From the NCBI GenBank assembly GCA_002007465.1, contig LNAC01000727.1, positions 663,788-727,787 on the forward strand: a DNA stretch of 64,000 bases. The letters are read 5' to 3'. The notes under the pieces were generated by a model. It was not told the origin of the DNA. It saw nothing but the letters and a program-made list of their open reading frames with translations, and ran no database searches. The position numbers and the translations under genes were made by a program. This document shows positions 45,619-58,800 of the stretch, piece by piece (the first letter of the stretch is position 1; each line of letters begins with the position of its first letter). Origin of the DNA: Ailurus styani (Eukaryota; Chordata; Mammalia; Carnivora; Ailuridae).

Positions 45619-46419
45619 TAAATGGCACCTAACTTGTATAAGCACCAAGTCCCACAAAATTTGGCTCTTACCCCCAAATGCCAAGATAGTTATCTTTCCC
45701 CAGATTTTCATGCAACCAAATCTTGAATTATGGCCCTCTCCAATGCCTGGGATGACATATCACTTTTCAAGATTACAAAAAACAAAAACAAAAAAACAAA
45801 AACCAAGGTACTTGTCAGAAATCCTGTCTGAGAAATGAGGGCAATTCTACAACCCAGCTCTCTCTTGCCTGAGGTTCATTTGGTCAGAGTTCCTTCAAAG
45901 ACAATCTAGGAACCTTAGTGAATAAGCGAGGGCTTTTTGTTGTCCTTTTTCTTTTCACAGCAGAGTTAAGATGGATTTACATATGTGATGCTCAAGAAAA
46001 GCTAAAAGAAAATAAATTTTGGTTCTCTCTCTGTAACCTACCTTCTCTTGTTGCCATTTCTTCAGATATTTAGAATGGAAAGAAGTTTCATGAATAACCA
46101 TGAAAGCAATGAATAGCCCAGAGATTAATAAGGAAACAAATGGAAGCAGAAAGAAGCAAGATGGAACAAACACTAAAAATGCTCATTTTTAAATTAAGTA
46201 TGTCATGAATATTTCAACTTTTCTAAATTGGGCTGTCCAGGTGAAATGAGTATGTGAATGCAGACACACACACGCAAAGAGGGGGGGGGAATACAACAGT
46301 ATGTTTATAAATTTACATATACATGTATTTGTGTATTTATATAGAAAAAAGTAATGCACGAAAGTGTTTATTATGTATGCACACATTCTTAACTCTTAAT
46401 CATGAATCTGTTTATCCAG
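45619..46419. other. Unassigned spacer
   Basis: No gene is recognised. An (AC)n run and a G8 run lie near 46262-46290. Confidence 0.35.
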
Positions 46420-47095
46420 CAGTAATTGAGTACCTGCGAGGTATCTCATGTTGATACAACAAGACATAGCTCTATGCCTACAAGAAGACAGCACTGTAGA
46501 GGAAAATACAAATATGTAAATTGCATACATACTGAAAGGCAGACAAATGAATCTAAATGAGCGCTATGTTGAATATAAATGTTTAGCATGCTCTGAAAGT
46601 TGAAAGAAACTTCAGACACTGGATTTACTAGAGGACATGAGGCTTGAATTGAGATTTTTACAAATTAGTTAACTAGATGAGAAAGGGGACCGTGTCAACT
46701 CCAAACCATGAAGGGAATAGCCTGAGCGAAGCATAAAGCATTCCAGAAAATCCACGGGTATGTACATCTGGCTGATGTGAAGTGTGTGTGAGTAGAAATG
46801 GTAGATGGTTTATGGAAAGGAATGATAATAAGACCCAGGTGATTAAGAGCTCCTTGTGGTAAATCGAAGATTTGAGCATACTTCCATAGAGTTTAAGAAT
46901 AGAGATAATCTTTTATTCTTTGAAAATACCATTCTGGCACCATGTAGAAGACAGACTAGAGAAGAACCAGACAAAAACCAAGATGGCCTGGAGGGTGAGA
47001 AGAGGCAAGCCTGAGAGCATAATCCAGAGGAAATATAATGAAGGAGTAAACTAGAATAACATAAGTAGGACTGTTCACGAGGTGAAAAGAATCAA
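46420..47095 (-). mobile_element. LINE-2 relic, minus strand
   Basis: Purine-rich sequence with the antisense L2 feel: a GTAATTGAGTACCTGCGAGG 3'-end-like segment at the left and AGCATTCCAGAAAATCC followed by a AGCTCCTTGTGGT segment further on. Diverged and without any frame. Confidence 0.45.
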
Positions 47096-48245
47096 GGGTG
47101 AGCCAGCCCATCAATGTTTTTGAAACTGTACACGTATTTTATTATAATTATACAAATGATGCATACAAAATTTATTTCTCCATGTAATTACCAAGAGAGA
47201 ATACACAAAGATCAAAAATGCTGTACTAATGTGGGGAGAGTATCGGTTTACTTTTTTATTGAAAGTATATTTTTCCCTTTGCACTTAAAATATAACAAAG
47301 CTTATAGCTTGGCTGAGTTTAGCTGCTCAAAATAAAGGCTATATGTTCAAATCAGTCTGTAGCACAGTAGTTGAGTGTTTAAATCTCAGAGTAAGATAGT
47401 TGCTGGGGGAAGTGTGTTCAGCACAAACGGAAAAATGACAAGAATTAGCTCAAATCAAGAAGTATTGAGCCCAGCAGGCAAACCATTGTTTAGAGACAAT
47501 AATCATGGGATTTTCCAGATCACATTGTTGAAAAATCCATTTTTGCTTTTACTTATTAACGTCTACAGGAGGAAATAGGGGCCTAAGCAGACACCTTAAA
47601 AGGACAAGTGGAACTTTTTTTTTTTTTTTGTAGTAAGCAGACGGAAGTTTCTTACTAAAGAAAAGATAAAAGATGACTTTGAAGCTTCCTGAGAAGACCT
47701 TACACACAGAGCTCAGCAAGGTTTCCAAGCTACAGATAAATGCTGCCTCTGATACTAAAAAAGGTATACTCTGTTCTAGACAAAAGTTATGCAGCACTAT
47801 GCAAAGCAATTATTAATAATGGATGAAAATTAGTGGAAAAAGTCTTTGGTTTTATATAATTTTTTTTCATTCTTGCTCACAATTGGATGTCATCTTTTTG
47901 AAATATGGTTAATATTTATTATATCTCCCATGGGTTTCTTGGCTGTTCAATCCATAAAATCATAATCAGGAAAGTACCATCCTACTGATGAATATTGTAT
48001 TCTAATTTCAGAAGAAAAAAATGGAGTTTAACCCTATGGTGGAGACAAATACTACAAGCTTGAAAATTATCAAGTATATTCTTGGAGCATAAGTGGAAAA
48101 GCTTTTACTAATATTTGTTGCCAAATAGAAAATGTCAAAGAATATTAAAAGAATAGTAAGAGCAAAAATTTAGTTTTAAAACATCCCTAAAAAGTAGGCA
48201 AGATTGGTGTAAGTATATAAAGAGGAAAATGGATATTATTCCTTT
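47096..48245. other. Unassigned spacer
   Basis: A T10-11 run lies at about 47617-47629. No gene or recognised repeat is seen. Confidence 0.35.
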
Positions 48246-48358
48246 TTTCAACAAATATTTGCTGAACACCTGCTATACTCTGAGCATTGTTGTAGGAATT
48301 TGAGATACATGAATGGGTCAAACGTACAAAGATCCACACCCTCATGGAGTTTATACTA
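48246..48358 (-). mobile_element. LINE-2 3' end, minus strand
   Basis: CAACAAATATTTGCTGAACA followed by CCTGCTATACTCTGAGCATT and ACACCCTCATGGAGTTTATA is the antisense L2 3' end. It probably belongs with the L2 sequence beyond the MLT1 LTR. Confidence 0.7.
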
Positions 48359-48359
48359 C

Positions 48360-49090
48360 AACAATTGTATTCGTGCCTGTGGCTGCTAACACAAATTACC
48401 AGATTGGTGGCTTCAAAGAACAGAAGAAAAAAGAGAACAGAAATTTATTTTCTCATGGTTCTGGAGGCCAGAACTCTGAACTCAGTATCATCAGACTAAA
48501 ATCAAAGGATCTGCAAGGGCTCATTCCCCCTAGAAGCTCCACAAGAGAATTTTCACTTGCTTTTTCCACTTTCCAGTGGCTACAGGCATTCTTTGTCTTG
48601 TGTCTTCATCAGTCCAATCTCTGCCTCTGTGATCACATTGCCTGATCTCTTCTGTCTGCTAAACCTCCATTTGCTTTTCTCTTATAAGAACACATGATTT
48701 CGGGACACCTGGGTGGCTCAGTTGATTAAGCACTTGTCTTCAGCTCAGTCATGATCTCAGGGCCCTGGGATGGAGCCCTGCACTGGGCTCCCTGCTTAGT
48801 GGGGAGTCTGTTTCTCCCTCTGCCTCCACCCCTCCCTCCGCTCATGCATGCTCCCTCCCTCTCTCTCTCTCTCTCTCTCTCTTTCTCATTTTCAAATAAA
48901 GTCTTAAAAAAAAAAAGAACATACAATTTCACCTAAAACCCACAGATAATCCAGGATAATCTATGCTTCTCAAGATCCTTAACTTAACCACATCTACAAA
49001 GACACCTTTCTCCAAATCATGTAACATTTGTCAGTCCAAGGCATCAGAGTCTGATATCCCTGGGGGCTATTAGGTAGCCTTCCCCCTACA
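48360..49090 (-). mobile_element. MLT1-type LTR, minus strand, split by a Can-SINE
   Basis: TGTGGCTGCTAACACAAATT at the left, TTCTCATGGTTCTGGAGGCC, AGTCCAATCTCTGCCTCTGT and ACATCTACAAAGACACCTTT are minus-strand MLT1 landmarks. Confidence 0.72.
48702..48914 (+). mobile_element. Can-SINE inside the MLT1 LTR
   Basis: Imperfect duplications AAGAACACATGATTTC (48686-48701) and AAGAACATACAATTTC (48915-48930). Confidence 0.95.
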
Positions 49091-50300
49091 GCAGCAAAAA
49101 CAATATACAGAGTGATAAATAGGTGATGTAGTAGGAGAGATAGAGATAGTGATATGGGAAAAAGAAAAAGTAGAATATGGCAAGGGGATCAGTGGTTCTA
49201 AGAACTGGAGTAAAGAAGAGATGTCGTTTAAAGAAGTGTCTTGGATGAGCTTCACTGAGCAAAGGAAAGGAGATGGGGAGTAAAACAAACTGATATATGC
49301 AGAAAGAACTTCCAGCTGGAGCCAAGCCTTGAAGAGGAGCCTGCTGATACTGTTCTTGGAACCATCAGCAAGGAGGCGGCTGTGGCTGGGGAGGACAAAA
49401 TGATGGGAACAGCAGGGAGAGAGCTTCAAAAGGCAAACAAGAGCCAGAACCCACAGGGCCTTCCAGGCTATCTTAAGGACTTCCCACTTTTACTCTGGGT
49501 GAAACAGAGACTATCAGAATTTTGACCAGATACAGGTACAGACATACTTTAAGAGTTCGCTTCGGCTGCCCTATTAAAATATGGACTATGGAGAGCAAGA
49601 GGAGATGAAGAAAGGCCTCTGTGAAGCACTTTCCAGTAACTGAGGTGAGCGATTGTGGTGGCTGAGATCACTGAGGTGAGAATTCTAGATAAGGTCTGAA
49701 GTTAGAGGCAAGCTTATGTCCCGATGGGTTGGGTATGGAAGGTGAAAGAGGGGAACCAAGGGTGGCTCCTAGTTTTGACAACTAGAAGCATGGAATTGCC
49801 ACTAACTGATATGGAGAAGGTATTAAGCAAGACAGATTTGGTGGTTGGGGAAGGAGATTAGAAGTTCAATTTTAGACTGGATACATGTGACGTGTTAATC
49901 AGAAACAATGTGGCAATTTCAAGGAGCCAGTTGGCTACACGAATCAGGAAGAAGATAAAAGCTGGGAGTATAAATGTTTAAGTCATCTAGATTTTAGACA
50001 TGGTACTAAGAGTTAAAAAACCAAATGAGCTCTCAACATGCTAGTGAAGCAGATGGCAATTGCAGAAGCCAAGAGGTCCAAGGATTGAGACAAGGGCATC
50101 ATAATATTATGTCAGAGAAACACAGAGGTGGGAGAAAGGAAACAGAGAAGTTGACCAGGAAAGTAGAGGAAGACAAAAGACCATGAAGACTTGAAATTCA
50201 AGGAAAGAAAGACATTCAAAGAGGAAGAAATCATAAGCTAGTAAATGCTGGTGGTGAGTCAAAGAAGTTGACAGTGAAGAATTGATCTTTGGATTGAGCA
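49091..50300 (-). mobile_element. LINE-2 ORF2-region relic, minus strand
   Basis: Read on the minus strand the order and spacing of segments fit the reverse transcriptase end of LINE-2: CAGGGCCTTCCAGGCTATCT near 49457, GGTGGCTCCTAGTTTTGACA near 49763 and AGCCAGTTGGCTACACGAAT near 49925 on the plus strand are typical antisense landmarks. No frame survives; the 119-codon minus-strand ORF at 49070-49429 is chance. Confidence 0.6.
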
Positions 50301-50961
50301 AGAAGGTGTCATAGATACAGTACAAGAACAGTTTTGACAGGGTACCGGAAGCAAAAAGCTAACTGCAAGCAGTTTAAGAGACTTTTCTGAGTCATAGCCT
50401 GGCAATCATTCCAATAACCCATTCTACAATTCTGAGCAGAAGATAGTAACTCATTTGCTGTGGAGTTTATAATTTGTCTCTTTAAGGTAGTTCTAAGGGA
50501 AAAGAGCTAAGTGGCTCTTTTCTTCTTAAAGTGCATATGTTTCTCTCATGATTTTCCAGATGTTTGATTTATTTTCTGCTCCCCTCCCAGCTTGAATGTC
50601 ATCAGACTAGATGCTTTGCTCTACAAACACAGCTGTATGAATTTGAACACTGATGAGAGATTCACCCTCATGGAGGCATTGTTAAGTGGCATTTCCTTGT
50701 CCTGGCATAGATAGCCCATCCAGAGCAAATAGAACAATGAGAGCAGAATTATATTTATCTCAGGCAGAACAGCGTCTGATGAGGATAATTTAGGATAATT
50801 CTACAGAATAAAAAAATATTCTAATTACTTCCCAACATACACGAAAATGTTTTGAGAGAGGAACAATGGCAAAATGGTAACTCTATGTGGTCTTCCTATC
50901 TTTTTCTTTCTGGCAGAATAATGGTTGGTTTTCACTATAATAACTTCCTGTCCTAAGACTT
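50301..50961. other. Unassigned spacer
   Basis: No gene or recognised repeat. Confidence 0.35.
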
Positions 50962-50980
50962 AAGATAAAACCCTTTACAG

Positions 50981-51180
50981 ACTGCCTAGGGGACTTAGTC
51001 CGTTAAGCAGCTGATTCTTAGTTTCAGCTCGGGTCATGATCTCAGGGTCTTGAGATCGAGCCCTGCATCAGGCTCTGCACTCAGTACAGAGTCAGCTTGA
51101 GAGTCTCTTCCTTCCTCTCCCTCTGCCCCCCCCACTCATACACTTTCTCTAAAATAAATAAATAAATAAATCTTTAAAAA
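50981..51180 (+). mobile_element. Can-SINE, older type
   Basis: Imperfect duplications AAGATAAAACCCTTTA / AAGATTAAACCCTCTA flank it. Confidence 0.92.
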
Positions 51181-51299
51181 AAGATTAAACCCTCTATGAT
51201 CTGTTTAATACCATCATTTTCTATAGAAGATCTCATGCCATTTAAGAAATGCAATAATCCTATTGGGAGGGGGAATGTTTATAAAAATAATCTGAATCT

Positions 51300-51505
51300 G
51301 GGCACCTGGGTGGCACAGTCAGTTAGGTGTCCAACTCTTAGTTTCAGCTCAGTGTGATCTCAGGCTTGTGAGATCAAGCCCCACGTTGGGTCTGTGCTGA
51401 GCAGAGTCTTGAGATTCTCTATCCCTTTCCCTCTGCCCCTCCCACTTGCTCCCTCTCTCTCTCTCTCTCTCTCCCTCTTTGAAATAAATAAATAAATCTT
51501 TAAAA
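51300..51505 (+). mobile_element. Can-SINE, older type
   Basis: Same orientation as the element 120 bases upstream, with a long (CT)n block at 51451-51478. Confidence 0.93.
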
Positions 51506-54220
51506 AGAAATAATGTGGACTAGATAAAATGTCAAATATAAAGACAATGCTAAGGGTAATATTCACTGTGGGTACGGAGGCCACAAGGAACTAGTTGCTA
51601 TAGGCATCGAAAATTTTCCTTCAAGATTTCTGAAGTCAAGCGAGACAAGGACATGAGTTCCTAGAGGTTCCTGGTTGCTAATTAAGGTAAATCAGAGGGA
51701 TAGTAGGGTTAGCCTCTAACTCAACCTTGAGGAGACTAATCAAAGTTCTAATCTGAATGAATAGTTACCACACTTTCAAGTGGAACTAGAACTTCTTTCT
51801 TAAAAGAAAATTCTGGAACCTCAAATAAATATTCATAGTCCCAAAATTCTTCATAGATCACAGAAAAAATGAATTTTTATTGTTCTTTTTAAGCAGCTAA
51901 CATGAAATGTGGATTTATATAAATGAATATATGTAACTTACATGTTAGTTATAAAGAATAATAATAAAATAACCACCCATGGACACACTACTCACCCTGT
52001 GAGCCAACGCAGTAACCATGCCATGGAATCAACTTATGTGATCTTACCTTGTCCAAAGCCCCAGTGCCCTACGGTTTTTAATGTAGGTAGAAGTATAAAT
52101 TGAAACTTCTCCTTTGGAAAACAATTTTGCACTATTACATATAGCTAAATCTGAGCATACTTTAGGGACCCTTTCACTCTTGGGTATGCAGCAGATGCAG
52201 CTGGAGATGGGCAAGGCCTCCCAGTTAACTAATGCTGACATATTAGTGTTGACCGCTCCATCATTTCTGTATGAAAACGAACTCACCATAACACATTTTT
52301 CTTTACATGTTTTTACTTAAAAAACAAGAATGGTATTATGTAGTGGTCTCAAAAATTATTGACTTATAAATATTTTCAATATAAACATTTGTTTTTGATC
52401 AGTTTCTCTTTTATTATCCAGCTTCAAGGAGAGTCTGTGAAGCTGAATCAGAGGACGGAAAGAGACTAGAGAGAGAAAGACTGTAGGTGTCGAGGAAAGA
52501 CTCATGGAAAGATTAGTCCCTCCTTTTAAACAAGTGCAGGAGTGATGAGAGAAGAGAAGCAGGGGTACTGCAAATCCTAGGGGTTTTAGACAAAGGTCCA
52601 CCCTCCAGCTTTAGTAGACACCGTTGCTGTGGGCTACGAATTTGACACCCTTCCATGTTTGGGAGAGAAACATTTAAATCTCAGATGTTGTTATCTATTT
52701 TTGTATTGTTGTTTTGACAATGATTCGTGGACTATTCTAGGTATGGAATCATGTGGGTTTGAGATCCATAAAAGTCACATACGTATGACTATTAGCTTTC
52801 CTTTTTTTCAGTTGACAATCTTTTGTTTTGCATAACATGAACATCTTTCTCACACCAACAGACAGAGCCATAAAATTATTTTCAGTGACTACATACTGAT
52901 GTACCATAGCCTTTTACAACACCTCACTGTTGGTAAGACAGAAAATGAGCCTGTAATATCCAGCCAGCACTTGAGGCTTCCCAGAATCAGTGCTTTCACG
53001 AGAATCTGAAACACCTCAACTTTTGCAGGGTATTTCTATTTTATAGCACCTGTCAACACTATGTACAAGGAAATACTGCACTTTGTATAGTAAATAATTA
53101 GTTATAAATAGACATTTTTCTGTTGAATAACTATGTGTTTTTAAGTATCACTTTACATTTTTAGTTGCTCTTTATTCCAAACGTATATGAAACAATGCCA
53201 TATGTTTCATTTCCGTGATTCATAGGGTCAAGGACGACATCTGTTCCATTTCTATTGTGGAGCACTAAGTTCCACTCTTTAGCACAGGAGGTGGCTTAAT
53301 TAATATTATTTGAAAATAATGATAATGAAGCACAGAGCAACCCTCTCTTCATCTGCTAGCGATTCTGTCTCCTTAATTGTGCATGAAGGGAATTAATTAT
53401 GATATTTTCATGCTTTTTCTAAAGCGATGCTCAACTATAACTTAGAATGCAAAAGGGAAAGTTACAAGGAAATTCTCCTTCCAGGCATTCAACCTTTAAA
53501 AAGCCTCAGGTCCTTGTTAGAAATGTTAGCTATTTTGCTGTATATTAATTTCATAAGAAAAATGGAATAATTTAGTTATAAAACTTACCAATGGATTTAT
53601 TTTCATGTATTTTGAAATGTGGCTCATGTTTTTACTGTATGGATACTATTCTAACATATCTTCACTCTGTCCTGAAACTAATGTAAGACTTTCTCTTCAA
53701 CTTTAATGAATCCTGTTTAATGAATCCATGTGAGTTTATTAGAGCCCCTCTCTTTGCTCTCTCATTCTGACCTTTTTAGGTACCTTTATATATTTTTGTC
53801 CAAATAATTTGTGTTTTATATCGATTGTGTGTATAGTTTTATCTAGACAAAGACTCCCAATCTTATTGAGGTGAGCAAACCAATGACAAAGATGAGAAAA
53901 AAGATCTTGTTCCAGTCAAGTTCTGATTCTTTTACCTGCTAGATTCAAGAGTTTGAGTAGATAAACAAGAGCTAAGTACAGGTGAATAAAGAAATACGTG
54001 GGGCTGTTATGTTGAAAAAATGTGTTCTCAGATTAAAAGTATGACTTTTTAAATTGCGACCGTTATCAAAGAGAGTAGAGTTCAGTCATACAGCCAGGGT
54101 TGCTTATTTTGCCCATTTAACCTGTTATTCACTTACTCATCGAACAAATGAAACCACTTATTGCCATGTTCTTGTCCCTGTGTTTATAAGAGGAAACAGA
54201 CATGAACATACAGGACAAAA
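51506..54220. other. 2.7-kb region without recognised repeats or genes
   Basis: I see no mobile element, RNA or coding signal in this AT-rich stretch. Confidence 0.35.
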
Positions 54221-54312
54221 GAAGGAGAAAAGAAGGGGGGAGAAGAGAAGAGGATAGGAGGAGGGTAGGAGAAGTCAGGGGGGTGGAAAGGAGAGGAGAG
54301 GAAAGGAGGAAA
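54221..54312 (+). repeat. Purine-rich low-complexity (GGA/GAAAA) tract
   Basis: Almost pure A/G for about 90 bases, with GGAGG and GAGGA motifs. Confidence 0.85.
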
Positions 54313-54500
54313 TAAACACCAGAAGGTTAGATGATATAACAGGCCTGTGGACAGGGTGCTGTGGAAGCAGAGGGGTGAAAGATAGGGTACATTTACACCA
54401 CAAAATAAAATCGACTGATGAAGACAACTTCTTCAGATGAAGAAAGGAGAGGAACAAACATCTGTCATGGCAATGCTGCCATTCAGATGTGTGACTTCTT

Positions 54501-54704
54501 TTTTTTTTTTTTTTTTTAAAGATTTTATTTGTTTACTTGACACAGAGAGAGAGAGAGCAGATCACAAGTAGGCAGAGAGAGAGAGAGGAGGAAGCAGGCT
54601 CCCCACTGAGCAGGGAGCCCGATGCGGGCCTCGATCCCAGGACCCTGGGATCATGACCTGAGCCGAAGGCAGAGGCTTCAACCCACTGAGCCACCCAGGC
54701 GCCC
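54501..54704 (-). mobile_element. Can-SINE, young type, minus strand
   Basis: 16-bp duplications AGATGTGTGACTTCTT / AGATCTGTGACTTCTT at 54485-54500 and 54705-54720, with one mismatch. Confidence 0.97.
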
Positions 54705-54720
54705 AGATCTGTGACTTCTT

Positions 54721-56831
54721 CAGTTACCTTGTTAAAAGAACATTTGACAAAATGGGCAGTTGGTGATATGGGCTCATGTGTGACCCACAGTGTACTGACA
54801 GGCAGGCCATGGAAAATGGATAGAGAAGCTGAAAAGGAGCCAGTCAAGTCCCCCATCTTGCATGGTGGAGCCAACCAGCTGAGCCTCCCGAGAGAAGAAG
54901 GTAACTTCTCATTTAATAAGAACCACTCTAGTGAAATGATTCCCTCCAGCCAGACACCCCAGATTATTGACTTTTACCACCGCTGCTCAATTTGAGAAAC
55001 TTTCTTCATGTCATTGACCCCAATATCCAGGCCAGGAGAACACTGTGCAGTGACAAAGGGTGCGGTCAAGCAAAGGTATCAGAAATGTGTTTGACAGTGA
55101 CATAGGATGAAATTTAGATGGAGCATGGAATAAGGACTCCTTGTTTCATTGTTAATGGACAAAGCATTTTAATATTGTCGAGGGAAACATAATAGAGGGA
55201 AAGAAGGATAGGGAAACAGCAGTCTTGCTTAATGCCCTGGGAAGGGAAGAAGAGGGAGGTCTGGGGGCACCCCAAGCTGCAGGAATCTGGGTACCACTCC
55301 AGAGGACCACCCAAGCAGTTAGTATGGTCCCAAAGAAAACAGAAAAATTACAATAAATTCCCAGCTTCAGCAAAGACTCTGCACTCCACACTTGCCCTAG
55401 AGAATTCAGCTGAGGAATTCCAAAACCCTATCACAGGCTTGCACAATGAGGATGTCATTCATGGTCACCAACACCAGAAATTCACAGATTCTGATGTGAT
55501 TCTTGGAGGAGGAGAAGAAGGAACAAGCCATAATACATCCATGAATACAATTCCCCATCAGCTCATTAAGTGGGACTCTGGTTTCAGCATGCCCTGGATA
55601 TAAAATAAACATTAGAATTCTATTTATTGTACACCTTTGTTACTAGCAAGCCTAATTCATATCTATTAACACACATAAGTCAAAATTTCAGAGAGCAGTT
55701 TGTATTTTATCCTTCTGGCTAGATTCTCACAAAAGTCTGTTGAGTTCATGAGTTCCTGCATAACATTACAGTTGTGGGTTCAGCGTCAAATTCCACCTCC
55801 ACACTGTACTTTCTTGGATGATCAGTGCCATGTCTTGATAAATTTGCCTTCCTAGCACTCAGTATAAATATTCAGTGTATTTTCATAGGATGTACTTTAA
55901 TTGCAACATTATGAAGTTGAAATCTCCCACCTGATTAGCAACAAAGATGATTTGGTTTTCATTTCCCTACCAATTGATCAGCCTTCGGCAGAACATCCAA
56001 GCTCTCAAATATAAGTTGACTTGTATAAAGAAGTCTTGGGGGATTGACATTGAAGGCTATTTTGAAGCTTTCTCTAAGAAATTTGTTTTATTTGGGGGGC
56101 TGTAGAGTGCCTTGAATCTCAGGAAACCAAAGGATATTTGAATTAGCAGCTCCATGTGGTTGTACTTCAAGCAACAAATCCTCTGAAGGGAAAAATTGCC
56201 TCAGAAAGATTATAAGGTTAATTGAAGTTGTCTGTTTGCTTTGGTTGTTTGGTTTTCGTTTCCACTCCCTGTACTTAAAAGTTAAGACCTGATTCTATTT
56301 TTGGGTCAGGGCTTCATTTGTACTTGGGAGTGGATTTTACTGCCCCCAGCGGAAGAAAGGGTCATAACTCCTACCTCTCTGGCTCTGGAGACCAGGGAAC
56401 ACGCTGTCTTAACAAAATGACGAGGGTCCAAAGTGCACCAAAAGCACCAGGAAGTGGCAACTAACTTACATGGAAAGGAAAGAAAAAAGGAAGATCCCAT
56501 GAAGTTTTATCAGGGAGAAAAAATCAGAGCCCAGAATATATGTCCCTGTGTTCCATATATGATGTTTTCTCTGATGAAGTATCTAACCAGGAAGCACATT
56601 TTAGAGAGACAGTCACTCTTTTCTTTAAAATAAAAACTCAGTGAAAAGAAGGAAAATGAAGATAATGGCAAGCAAAAATATCTGATCCTGTTTACCATCA
56701 TCCTTCCTATTTACCATGGTCCCAGGAATGTTTTCCCTATTATCTTATTAAAGAACATTCATAACCAAGAGGTCACAGAGCTTACTATTATAATATTTAA
56801 TGTATGAATACTACAAAATTTCAATTTATAT
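54721..56831. other. 2.1-kb unassigned region with one longer open frame
   Basis: No repeat is recognised. A 123-codon frame runs from 55232 to 55603 (+); it shows no known domain, signal peptide or membrane segment, so I do not call it a gene. An L2-like segment might lie at 55790-55900. Confidence 0.35.
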
Positions 56832-56925
56832 ATGATAACCTGAACCATTTATGTTTTGTATTGTTGCTTAGTATATAATTGGAAAAAAATATAGAACTTT
56901 AATAGAAATTGTTTAAATTAATATA
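56832..56925 (+). repeat. Tandem duplication, left unit
   Basis: The segment from ATAACCTGAACCATTTATG through ATAATTGGAAAA to TAATAGAAATTG recurs, diverged, at 57142-57240. Confidence 0.75.
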
Positions 56926-56935
56926 AAATGACCCA

Positions 56936-57140
56936 GGGACCCCTGGGTGACACAGATGGTTAAACGTCCAACTCTTGGTTTCAGCTCAGGTCATGATCTC
57001 AAGATGGTAGGATCAAGCCTGGCGTCAGGTTCTGTTCTCAGTACAGAGTCTGCTTGAGATTCTGTCTCCCTCTCCCTCTGCCCCTCCTACTCGTGCTAAA
57101 TAAATAAGTAAATAAATAAATAAGAAGGAAAAGAAAAAGT
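56936..57140 (+). mobile_element. Can-SINE at the junction of a tandem duplication
   Basis: Older-type element with short duplications AAATGACC at 56926-56933 and 57141-57148. It lacks part of the body before the tail. Confidence 0.92.
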
Positions 57141-57141
57141 A

Positions 57142-57240
57142 AATGACCTAAGCCATTTATGTTTTGCATTGCTTGTAGTTAGATTCTTGGTATATAATTG
57201 GGAAAAGTACTTCTGAAACTTTGATAGAAACTGAGTAGGG
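57142..57240 (+). repeat. Tandem duplication, right unit
   Basis: Begins AATGACCTAAGCCATTTATG and ends TGATAGAAACTG, matching the left unit with substitutions and an extra internal segment. Confidence 0.75.
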
Positions 57241-58436
57241 GGTACTTTAAATAAATATCCCCTTACCTGATACTTGTTTCTACTCCCATTTGAAACTACT
57301 TTTTCTTACCTGAGAAGCAATGTATATGATTCATTAGCAACAAAAAGTGGATACTTTATTATAATATTTTCACTGTTGTGTAGCAAGCTACAGTGTGGAT
57401 AGATAAAAGAAGCTAGCTAATTTGTTACCATTTGTAAGCTATTGCTATTTTATTTTCTACTGGAAATTGAACTTTTTATTACTGTCATTGTTTGTTTTCA
57501 AAGGAAGAATGAATGTTCTGATTTACAGATGGCAGATCTATAGATCAAAACTTTATTTTATATTTTAATAATTACTAGTGAACATGAATATCAAATAAAA
57601 GACCAGGTGAAACAGATAGCCCTAAATTTATTCTGCCTATAACTGAATACAAGAATATTGTTTACTTTTCCTATGCTGAGAGTGAAGATGAATTATCATG
57701 GTTTAGAGTTTTAAAGGACCGTATCTCTGACCTTTCACTGGTACATAATCTCAAATGATAACGAATTGTTTCATTTCTATAGAATCCATTTTCCCAGAGG
57801 CACTTCACCATGATGTTGGGTTTTAATTTGAAAACAGCATGGCAAAATACACAACAAATACAGTAATTATAAGGGGGAAAAAAATCACTGAAGCAATATA
57901 ACAACATTCCCCAGAAGGTCATACTCTGCTTTGTAGTTGAGATTCTCAGGTTATTATTTTCCCAACTATGAAGTTCCCAGGTGTGATTCAGGGGAGGCTA
58001 AATACTTTATGGATGCTTATAAACTTAGATGATGTAGTATGTATGCAATGTAAGATGATGCTATATTTTTGCTCTTAAGTAAAATTAATAGACATATTAT
58101 TTCTCAGTATTTTATTTTTTAGGGGAAAAAAGCAAAATAACTAAATAATTTCAAAGTACTAAAATTTCAGATCTCATTACTCTATAGATGCTTCCAAGTA
58201 TCTGGATATTTAGCAGTATAGACAAAGAAATGTGCACAGTTTAGGTTGCTCTAACAAGTCTACTGAACACCATGAATTCCAATGAAAGCAAAAGACAAAG
58301 AAAAAGAAACAATAATACAATCAGATAACATAAATTGGAGGTTGCTACCTCATAAAAGTTGGCAAGGATTAAGGGTTGCATTAAATCTGATGTAAAACAA
58401 CATATACGATAGGTTATTTTGCCAACAACAACAAAA
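57241..58436. other. Unassigned AT-rich spacer
   Basis: No gene or recognised repeat. Confidence 0.35.
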
Positions 58437-58680
58437 TACTGTTTTTTATTGAATATCTACTGTAAGTTGAACATTGTACTATGCACTAAGTCTAAGTTCT
58501 TTAGCCATGACAACAGTTGTCTGAGGTTAGTGTTTATCATCTCTTTTTTAAGGAAAATAGAAACAGGCTTCCATAGATTAAGAAGACTTCTGAGGCATGC
58601 ACAGCTAGTAAATGGGAACATTGAGACCTAGTGCGAGACTGTGAGGATCCCCAAATCTGTGCTCTTTTAACAAAGGAAAA
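58437..58680 (-). mobile_element. MIR relic, minus strand
   Basis: TATTGAATATCTACTGTAAG, then a GGAAAATAGAAACAGGCTTC core and ATGCACAGCTAGTAAATGGG match MIR in antisense order. Confidence 0.65.
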
Positions 58681-58800
58681 CATGCAGATTTATTACCACC
58701 ACACAAATACTCCTGGTCTCAGTTCATCACACACAGCAATCTCATAGGGCTATTTTTCTACTAGTCAAAACACAAAATAAGTTTATAAGTAGTCAAAATC

